A program made the translations under genes and the position numbers. A model generated the notes under the pieces. That model saw only the letters and a program-made list of their open reading frames with translations, had not been told where the DNA came from and did no database searches. From positions 1 to 5,159 of the forward strand of contig CAZQDJ010000039.1 of the NCBI GenBank assembly GCA_964592275.1: DNA of 5,159 bases, read 5' to 3'. Of the stretch, positions 1 to 4,511 are shown piece after piece. Numbering within the stretch: position 1 is the stretch's first letter; each line of letters opens with the position of its first letter. Source of the DNA: CANNBR01 sp964592275. GTDB lineage: Bacteria; Babelota; Babeliae; Babelales; CAIQNR01.

Positions 1-182
1 TAAATGGAAAAGTTACTACTAATCTTGGTGGAACTGATAGAGCTAATACCTGTGTACTCCAGCCTGATGGGAAAATAATCGCAGCTGGTACTAGCAGTAA
101 TGAATTTGCTCTTGTCAGATACCTTAGCCCCTTTACTTTAGAAACATTCACTGCAAGCTACGGAAATGTTGGGTTATTGTAA
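1..182 (+). CDS. Delta-60 repeat protein, C-terminal end (5' truncated by window)
   Basis: The open frame enters from the left edge (first full codon at 3) and ends with TAA at 180-182, giving the last 59 residues of a longer protein. They hold one delta-60 unit, with the hallmark stretch TCVLQPDGKIIAAG, followed by ALVRY and the tail SPFTLETFTASYGNVGLL. The tail is the same as that of the complete gene downstream (342-1790), so the two are tandem paralogues. The delta-60 unit (TIGR02608, DUF5122 group) is known as a beta-propeller-like repeat of exported proteins with no settled function. The blade itself is closer to blade 2 of the downstream gene (TTNLGGTD...CVLQPDGKIIAAG) than to that gene's last blade, which points to recombination between repeats. 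The number of missing upstream blades cannot be seen. Confidence 0.85.
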   Translation, partial: NGKVTTNLGGTDRANTCVLQPDGKIIAAGTSSNEFALVRYLSPFTLETFTASYGNVGLL

Positions 183-277
183 CTCTGCGAAAACATACGA
201 TCTGATTGAGCTGCAAAAGATCTTTAAGTTTTAATAAAAAAGGCTCCGAGTAAAAACCGGGGCCTTTTTTATTGCCG
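138..277 (+). repeat. Duplicated gene-end/3'UTR block, copy 1
   Basis: This block matches 1746-1883. The match includes a 35-nt exact segment in the coding tail (138-172 against 1746-1780), a 37-nt exact segment just after the stop (198-234 against 1806-1842), and a 17-nt exact segment ending the terminator (261-277 against 1867-1883). Bases between these segments differ by small changes only. Identity across coding and non-coding sequence shows that the end of the gene and its terminator were copied as one piece or are kept alike by gene conversion. Confidence 0.85.
236..270 (+). terminator. Intrinsic terminator of the upstream delta-60 gene
   Basis: The stem GGCTCCG (242-248) pairs with CGGGGCC (258-264) with one G-U pair and a 9-nt loop, followed by six T (265-270). 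Six A (236-241) precede the stem, so it could also work on the other strand. It lies about 55 nt after the stop codon at 182. Confidence 0.85.
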
Positions 278-300
278 CAAAGCACCCCTGTATGCAAAGA

Positions 301-335
301 TAGAATTATTAAAAATCTTTTTTAAAAAAAGGGGA
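301..335 (+). promoter_or_regulatory. Candidate -10 element and ribosome binding site of the complete delta-60 gene
   Basis: TAGAAT at 301-306 is one base from the TATAAT consensus, but no convincing -35 hexamer lies 16-18 nt upstream, so the promoter is weakly supported. The ribosome binding site is clear: AGGGGA at 330-335 sits 7 nt before the ATG at 342. The terminator at 236-270 separates this gene from its upstream paralogue, so it should need its own promoter in this gap. Confidence 0.35.
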
Positions 336-341
336 AATTCT

Positions 342-1790
342 ATGAAAAAGCAATCGCTGATGCTGTGCCTTGCTCTGGCCTTTACGTATGCACAAGGAAT
401 GTATGATTACAACGGCAACCCACTTACGCGCAATGGCAGCATCACCATAACCCCACAAACTTCCTCTGCAACTATCGCCTCATATACCAAAGCAGTTAAC
501 CTTGATGGCCTTGTTGATAAAACTTTTGGCATCAATGGAAAAGCCGCCATTAATCACATAGAAGTTAATGATGGAGCTTATGCCTGTATGCTCCAGCCTG
601 ATGGTAAAATAATCACAGCTGGTTATAGTGATAGCGACTTTGCTGTTGTTAGATATAACACCAATGGAAGCGTTGATAGTTCTTTTGGTCCCGATAGAAA
701 TGGAATAGTCACAACTAATCTCGGAGGAACTGATATCGCTCGAGCCTGTGTGTTACAGCCTGATGGCAAAATAATCGCAGCTGGTTACACTATCACTAAT
801 GATTTTTACGACAATGATTTTTACGACTTTGCTCTTGTCAGATACAATACTGATGGAAGTCTTGATAGTTCTTTTGGGGTTAATGGAAATGGGATAATTA
901 TTACTGATCTCGGAGGAAATGAGGATGGAGCTTATGCCTGTGTGTTACAGCCTGATGGCAAAATAATAGCAGCTGGTTACACTAGTATTGATGTACTAGG
1001 ATCCGTTTATAACTTTGCTCTTGTTAGATATAATTCCGATAGAACCCTTGATGCCACCTTCGGTACTGATGGGAATGGGATAGTCAAAACTGATATCGAA
1101 GGAGATGATAGAGCTCAAGCTTGCGTGCTACAACCTGATGGCAAAATAATAGCAGCTGGTTATACTGGTCTTAATAAAGAGGGGGTTTTTTATAACATTG
1201 CTCTTATCAGATATAATACCAATGGAAGCATTGATACCACCTTCGGTACTAATGGAATAGTTACAACTAAACTCGGAGATGTTGCTCGAGCTTTTGCTTG
1301 TGCGTTACAGCCTGATGGCAAAATAATAGCAGCTGGTACTAGTAAAAAAGATGCGCTTTATGATTATTTTGCTCTTGTCAGATACAATACCGATGGAACC
1401 CTTGATACCACCTTCGGTACTAATGGAATAGTCACAACTGATCTCGGAAGAATCGATGGAGTTCAAGCCTGTATGCTACAGCTTGATGGTAAAATAGTAG
1501 TAGCTGGTTATACCAATAAAAATAATGATGATACTTATGACTGGGCTCTTGTCAGATACAATACCGATGGAACCCTTGATACTTCTTTTGGTATCAATGG
1601 AATGGTTATTACCGATGTAAAAGCAAAGTACGATTTTGCTCAAGCCTGTGTGTTGCAGCTTGATGGTAAAATAGTCATAGCCGGTTATTGTGATGATGGA
1701 ATAAGTACTGACTCTGCTCTTGTCAGGTACATTAATCCTTTTACGTTAGAAACATTCACTGCAAGCTACGGAAATGTTGGATTACTTTAA
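342..1790 (+). CDS. Exported delta-60 repeat protein, probable seven-bladed beta-propeller
   Basis: This gene encodes 482 residues. Residues 1-19 form a signal peptide (MKK, then hydrophobic SLMLCLALAF, with possible cleavage after TYA at 17), so the protein is probably exported. A linker (20-50) leads to seven delta-60 units. The LD..[ST]FG-type motifs have their Phe at 62, 115, 178, 240, 301, 358 and 416, a 53-63 residue period. Each is followed by a C-x-LQ[PL]DGKI strand starting at Leu 84, 138, 202, 263, 322, 379 and 438, then AG and AL(V/I)RY. Seven such units fit a seven-bladed propeller; this is inferred, not shown. A Cys stands before every LQxDGKI motif (82, 136, 200, 261, 320, 377, 436). 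The tail NPFTLETFTASYGNVGLL replaces the next FG motif and is shared with the upstream paralogue, perhaps as a ring-closing strand or sorting signal. The start is supported by AGGGGA 7 nt upstream. The function of the family is unknown; ligand binding, adhesion or scaffolding are all possible. Confidence 0.9.
   Translation: MKKQSLMLCLALAFTYAQGMYDYNGNPLTRNGSITITPQTSSATIASYTKAVNLDGLVDKTFGINGKAAINHIEVNDGAYACMLQPDGKIITAGYSDSDFAVVRYNTNGSVDSSFGPDRNGIVTTNLGGTDIARACVLQPDGKIIAAGYTITNDFYDNDFYDFALVRYNTDGSLDSSFGVNGNGIIITDLGGNEDGAYACVLQPDGKIIAAGYTSIDVLGSVYNFALVRYNSDRTLDATFGTDGNGIVKTDIEGDDRAQACVLQPDGKIIAAGYTGLNKEGVFYNIALIRYNTNGSIDTTFGTNGIVTTKLGDVARAFACALQPDGKIIAAGTSKKDALYDYFALVRYNTDGTLDTTFGTNGIVTTDLGRIDGVQACMLQLDGKIVVAGYTNKNNDDTYDWALVRYNTDGTLDTSFGINGMVITDVKAKYDFAQACVLQLDGKIVIAGYCDDGISTDSALVRYINPFTLETFTASYGNVGLL
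501..1730 (+). repeat. Intragenic tandem delta-60 repeat array (7 units)
   Basis: The repeats can be seen in the DNA as well as in the protein. A 31-nt stretch at 1231-1261 recurs exactly at 1402-1432, 171 nt (57 codons) later. A 32-nt stretch at 744-775 recurs exactly at 936-967, 192 nt (64 codons) later. Synonymous sites in these stretches have not drifted, so some units are recent copies or are homogenised by recombination. The array is liable to unit gain or loss and to misassembly from short reads. Confidence 0.85.
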
Positions 1791-1883
1791 CTTCGCGAAA
1801 ATATGCGATCTGATTGAGCTGCAAAAGATCTTTAAGTTTTAAACAAGGGCTCCGATTAAAACCCGGGGCCTTTTTTATTGCCG
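1746..1883 (+). repeat. Duplicated gene-end/3'UTR block, copy 2
   Basis: This is the second copy of the block at 138-277. It covers the C-terminal codons, the 37-nt conserved post-stop segment (1806-1842) and the terminator. Copy 2 has a few bases fewer between the post-stop segment and the terminator stem, so the spacing is not fixed while the segment itself is. Confidence 0.85.
1845..1876 (+). terminator. Intrinsic terminator of the complete delta-60 gene
   Basis: The stem GGCTCCG (1848-1854) pairs with CGGGGCC (1864-1870) around a 9-nt loop and can be extended by A-T and G-U pairs (1845-1847 with 1871-1873). Six T (1871-1876) follow. It is the same stem as the terminator at 236-270, with a different loop sequence. 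Confidence 0.85.
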
Positions 1884-1902
1884 TTAGGTACCCTCATATA
1901 AG

Positions 1903-2001
1903 CTAAAAAAAATCCATCGCACTGACCGAAATCAGCGCGATGGAAAAAAGGAGAGTAGTAATGAAGCCTTTTAGAACTTTGCGATTCACATAAAAAGACA
2001 T
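1903..2001 (-). CDS. Possible 32-residue signal-peptide-like small ORF
   Basis: On the minus strand an ATG at 2001-1999 opens 32 codons ending in TAG (1905-1903). The peptide begins MSFYVNRKVLKGF, continues with the hydrophobic run ITTLLFSIALISV, and ends SAMDFF. The layout of a basic N-region, about 14 hydrophobic residues and an SxA-type end is that of a signal peptide or a small membrane peptide. A GTG at 1989-1987 is an alternative start. No clear Shine-Dalgarno precedes either one. A promoter lies about 50 nt upstream of the transcript start side, and the terminator hairpin overlaps the last codons, so the transcript may end at or just before the stop codon. It could be a real small protein, the remnant of a longer exported protein, or chance coding in T-rich DNA. 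Confidence 0.3.
   Translation of the reverse strand: MSFYVNRKVLKGFITTLLFSIALISVSAMDFF
1905..1944 (-). terminator. Strong intrinsic terminator on the minus strand (recF operon end or small unit)
   Basis: Arms 1913-1925 and 1932-1944 pair over 13 positions with a single mismatch (1921/1936) around the 6-nt loop 1926-1931. Read on the minus strand the stem is followed by eight T (complement of A 1905-1912). It faces the plus-strand terminator at 1845-1876 and lies about 185 nt past the recF stop, so it can end both dnaN-recF transcripts and any transcript from the promoter at 2058-2086. Confidence 0.8.
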
Positions 2002-2039
2002 CGCACAGTTTCAAATTTTTTAAGTCCGTGTATATTTTC

Positions 2040-2063
2040 TACATTGACCACTGTTTCAATGTA
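2040..2063. promoter_or_regulatory. Perfect 8-bp dyad over a -10 element, operator-like
   Basis: TACATTGA (2040-2047) and TCAATGTA (2056-2063) are exact inverted copies separated by 8 nt. One arm contains the -10 hexamer of the minus-strand promoter, and the predicted start point (near 2051) is at the centre. A repressor bound here would block the promoter. It could instead be a weak RNA hairpin. Confidence 0.4.
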
Positions 2064-2086
2064 ATTCTTTCATTCATTATTGTCAA
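2058..2086 (-). promoter_or_regulatory. Sigma70-type promoter reading leftward after recF
   Basis: On the minus strand a perfect -35 TTGACA (2086-2081) stands 17 nt from the -10-like TACATT (2063-2058, four of six consensus bases). Transcription would start near 2051 and reach the terminator after roughly 145 nt. The promoter lies downstream of the recF stop, so it does not serve dnaN or recF. Confidence 0.45.
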
Positions 2087-2128
2087 ACCCATGAGAGAGC
2101 TAAAATAGGGCATTTATTAGGTTTATTT

Positions 2129-3196
2129 TCATATTGAAATTTTTAAGAAGTCGCAACCTATTCTGTTTAATGCAGTATGTTCAGGACCTGAGCTTAAAGG
2201 GGTAGTAAAAATGAGCTGAACCTGCAAAATAAGACATGTTTTAATAATTCTTAAAAGAGTTGTTGTATCAAAGTCTGATAAGAAGTCGTCTATTAAAAAA
2301 ATTGTTTGTCCGTGAGTAGATTTAAGGGTGGAAACTTGTGCCATTTTTAAAAATAAGGTTAAAAGCTTCTGTTGCCCTCGTGAAGAAAAGAGTCGAGCAG
2401 GTTTGTTGTTAAAAAGTATTTCTATATCATCAAGATGAGCACCAAACAGAGATCGGCGTAAAAAATGTTCCCGCTCAAAGAGTTTTTGCGATTGTTCATA
2501 AAACTGTTGATAGGTTTTAACTGCTTGTTCTTGTTTAGTATGGTACGTAATCGAAAAAGTATGTGCGGGTAAAAAACAGCCCTCTAATTTTTTTGCTTGT
2601 TCAAGGATAATGGTAAGGAATTCATGCCGAGCATTTTGAATTACGCATGAGCTTATCCATAATTTTTCAGTCCAAATATCAAATTCCTCTTTTGTTCCTC
2701 CACGCATCAAAAAAGCATTACGTGTTTCAAGAATGTGCCGAAACATTTTCATGCTTTCAGTAAGTTCTGGGTTATGGAGCACAAGAGCGTGATCAATAAA
2801 ACTACGACGTTTTTCAGGACTGCTTTTAACAATATCAATATCTTCTTGGGTTACAGTGACAACTCTGCATACGCTACGAAGCTGTGTGTACGAAGTTATT
2901 GGTTTTTGATTAACTCTTACTTGTCGCTTAGTGCCAGTTGAACCAATCGTTATCGTGTCATTTTCTAAAGTTGCCGAAATAAAAAATGTTTGGTTACCAA
3001 AAGTAACCAAATCATGAGGGGTATGGGTTCGGAATGAACGGATGTAACAAAGGTAATGAATTGCCTCAAGTAAAGATGTTTTACCAGAGCCATTAAGGCC
3101 TTCAATGAGCACAACGGGTGCATCAAATGAAAAGGTGACATTGGTAAAACATCTAAAATTTTTGAGGGACAATTCTTTGATGCAGATTGGATTCAC
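2129..3196 (-). CDS. recF: DNA replication and repair protein RecF
   Basis: RecF is an SMC/ABC-type ATPase that helps RecO and RecR load RecA at single-strand gaps. The product has 355 residues, close to the usual 360-370. It opens with the family pattern IKELSLKNFRCF. Walker A is GLNGSGKT (33-40). QEDIDIVKSSPEKRRSFIDH (117-136) is the RecF 'ED..(9)..P..RR.FLD' region, and LETRNAFL (156-163) is also typical. The ABC signature is SSRGQQK (271-277), Walker B is TIFLIDD (298-304) and the D-loop is SDFD (307-310). The usual GPHRDD reads GAHLDD (252-257), so the arginine is absent. The start is GTG at 3196-3194, one base after the dnaN stop, with no Shine-Dalgarno visible, so translation is probably coupled to dnaN. 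The stop is TGA at 2131-2129. The minus-strand hairpin at 1905-1944 is the likely end of the transcript. Confidence 0.95.
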   Translation of the reverse strand: MNPICIKELSLKNFRCFTNVTFSFDAPVVLIEGLNGSGKTSLLEAIHYLCYIRSFRTHTPHDLVTFGNQTFFISATLENDTITIGSTGTKRQVRVNQKPITSYTQLRSVCRVVTVTQEDIDIVKSSPEKRRSFIDHALVLHNPELTESMKMFRHILETRNAFLMRGGTKEEFDIWTEKLWISSCVIQNARHEFLTIILEQAKKLEGCFLPAHTFSITYHTKQEQAVKTYQQFYEQSQKLFEREHFLRRSLFGAHLDDIEILFNNKPARLFSSRGQQKLLTLFLKMAQVSTLKSTHGQTIFLIDDFLSDFDTTTLLRIIKTCLILQVQLIFTTPLSSGPEHTALNRIGCDFLKISI

Positions 3197-3197
3197 G

Positions 3198-4322
3198 CTA
3201 TGCAGCTGTCGTTGATACCGGCATTACGAGGTAGGTCAAGTTGTAGGCATCTTCATGACCGGTTTCAAAAATAATAGGCTTTGATGATGAACTAAGATAG
3301 AAGGTAAGATTTTCTTCGGGGAATACATTCAAGCCACTCAAAAGGTAAGGAGCATAAAATTTAACATCAAGCTTACCTCCTTCAAATGATTTGAGCCCTA
3401 AACGCTCTTCCATTTTGCCGACTTCTTTATTGTGTAAAGTTACATCAACTGCATTGGTATCAAATCCAAATGATGTTGCAATAAATTGTCCTGACAGCAA
3501 GCATGCAGAACGACGCAATGTTTTGATGAGACTTGAACGGTCAATAGTTGCAGGAACAAATCCTTTCTTTTCCAAAATAGCTTTGTATTCAGGAAACGCG
3601 GGAGCAAGGACTTTAGTAAAGAAATTAAAAAGTTCACCAGAAAAGACTAATTGGTTGCCACAGATACCCAGAAATACTTGTGCTTCTTTAAAATCTTCTA
3701 AAATCTTTTTAAGTTCAATAACAGCGCGACGTGGTACTAACCAGGTGTGAGGAGTTTCAAGGTGATAGCGTGAAGTTTTTACCTGAGCAAGGCAGTGGCC
3801 ATCAGTAGTAGTCATCATTAAAGAATCTTTATTGAGTTCAAGATACAATCCATTGAGAGCAGGATTAGAGTTGCTTTGAGGAATAAGGAACGCAACTTTA
3901 TCAAGGAGCATAGAAAGGAATGATGATTCAAGCTGCATAAGATTTTCGATGCGTTCTGGAAACGGCGGAAACTCTTGAGCGTCCTTAATATTAAGCGCTA
4001 ATTGCACGCTACCAGAGGTTAACAACAACTGATTCTTAGAAAGAGTCAAGGTGATATCTCCATCAAGTTCTCGTACCAAGTCAAACAAACGTTTGCCATT
4101 AACGAGGAATGCTTGAGGTTCTGAAAGTGAGCTTTCTTTTAAGCTGTAGCTTGACTGTAAACTGATTTCTAAATCAGTGCTTTTTAAAATGAGTTCTTTT
4201 GGTCCCACATTGCACAAGATTGAAGCGGTTGCTTCTACCGTTGTTCTTTTGGAACAAATTGGCTGCATAGAAGAGAGCATTGCCAATAAAGACTTCTGTT
4301 CAACTACAAACTTTTCTGACAT
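3198..4322 (-). CDS. dnaN: DNA polymerase III subunit beta (sliding clamp)
   Basis: The beta clamp forms a dimeric ring around DNA, tethers polymerase III and recruits repair factors. The product has 374 residues against 366 in E. coli, with the usual three clamp folds (about 1-120, 125-250 and 251-374). Landmarks are STDLEI (48-53), LNGLYLE followed by TTDGHCLA (156-179), LVPRRAVIEL (195-204), FTKVLAPAFPEYKAIL (235-250) and the C-terminal YLVMP (364-368), which forms part of the peptide-binding pocket in this family. TDGHCLA has Cys where most clamps have Arg (TDGHRLA). Six residues (VSTTAA) follow YLVMP, slightly more than in E. coli. The ATG start at 4322-4320 has AAAGGG (4334-4329) 6 nt upstream. 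dnaN is the first gene of a dnaN-recF operon with its own promoter; dnaA is not adjacent. Confidence 0.96.
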   Translation of the reverse strand: MSEKFVVEQKSLLAMLSSMQPICSKRTTVEATASILCNVGPKELILKSTDLEISLQSSYSLKESSLSEPQAFLVNGKRLFDLVRELDGDITLTLSKNQLLLTSGSVQLALNIKDAQEFPPFPERIENLMQLESSFLSMLLDKVAFLIPQSNSNPALNGLYLELNKDSLMMTTTDGHCLAQVKTSRYHLETPHTWLVPRRAVIELKKILEDFKEAQVFLGICGNQLVFSGELFNFFTKVLAPAFPEYKAILEKKGFVPATIDRSSLIKTLRRSACLLSGQFIATSFGFDTNAVDVTLHNKEVGKMEERLGLKSFEGGKLDVKFYAPYLLSGLNVFPEENLTFYLSSSSKPIIFETGHEDAYNLTYLVMPVSTTAA

Positions 4323-4367
4323 AGAAAGCCCTTTACGCTAATTAATTTCATAAAAATAGAGTAAATA

Positions 4368-4396
4368 AGTATAGCGTATTTAGAGCTTTCTGTCAC
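4368..4396 (-). promoter_or_regulatory. Near-consensus sigma70 promoter of dnaN-recF
   Basis: On the minus strand -35 GTGACA (4396-4391) is 17 nt from -10 TATACT (4373-4368); each differs from consensus by one base. The start point would be near 4361, giving a leader of about 38 nt that contains the AAAGGG ribosome binding site at 4334-4329. This is the strongest promoter match seen in the window and explains expression of dnaN without dnaA upstream. Confidence 0.75.
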
Positions 4397-4449
4397 GGTA
4401 GATTGTGGCTTTTATGGATTATGGCTTGTCCGAAAATTAATGAGTAAAT

Positions 4450-4489
4450 AAAAAATCAATGTCATTGCCACGCAAGCTCGCAATGACAT
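4450..4489 (-). terminator. REP-like palindrome acting as probable terminator
   Basis: ATGTCATTGC (4459-4468) and GCAATGACAT (4480-4489) are perfect 10-bp inverted arms around an 11-nt loop. On the minus strand the stem is followed by TTGA and then six T (complement of A 4450-4455), so it can end transcription of the membrane protein gene at 4512. The sequence TGTCATTGCGAGC...GTGGCAATGACA resembles dispersed palindromic repeats that I recall from several host-associated bacterial genomes. It may therefore be one copy of a repeat family rather than a purpose-made terminator. Confidence 0.6.
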
Positions 4490-4511
4490 GTTTTCAATAA
4501 TTTTTGGTACG

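Larger units (their letters stand above)
1791..2128. other. Convergent intergenic region between the delta-60 gene and recF
   Basis: These 338 bases lie between two convergent genes. From left to right they hold the conserved post-stop segment, the plus-strand terminator, a minus-strand terminator hairpin (1905-1944), a possible small minus-strand ORF (1903-2001), a dyad (2040-2063) and a minus-strand promoter (2058-2086). No tRNA or long ORF was recognised. Confidence 0.7.

Noticed and set aside
317..331. CTTTTTT followed by AAAAAAAG just before the ribosome binding site of the delta-60 gene, as a switch hairpin
   Set aside because: It consists of homopolymer runs with no loop and weak A-T pairing; too little to call a regulatory structure.
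501..1730. Regular direct repeats as a possible CRISPR array
   Set aside because: Repeats are in frame, about 160-190 nt apart, and encode delta-60 units; spacing and content exclude CRISPR.
1950..1993. Plus-strand mini-ORF of 10 codons (ATG 1961, TAA 1991-1993) with GGAG 7 nt upstream
   Set aside because: The binding site is good, but the peptide is very short, no convincing promoter precedes it (only TATAAG at 1897-1902 without a -35), and it is antisense to the better supported minus-strand unit.
2653..2661. TTATCCATA, one base from a DnaA box
   Set aside because: It is a single imperfect match inside recF coding sequence, with no neighbours; not evidence of an origin.
2735..2941. 68-residue plus-strand ORF
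   Set aside because: It is antisense within recF, with no protein-family character.
3391..3750. 119-residue plus-strand ORF
   Set aside because: It lies entirely antisense within dnaN, which is certain; it is a shadow of that coding sequence.
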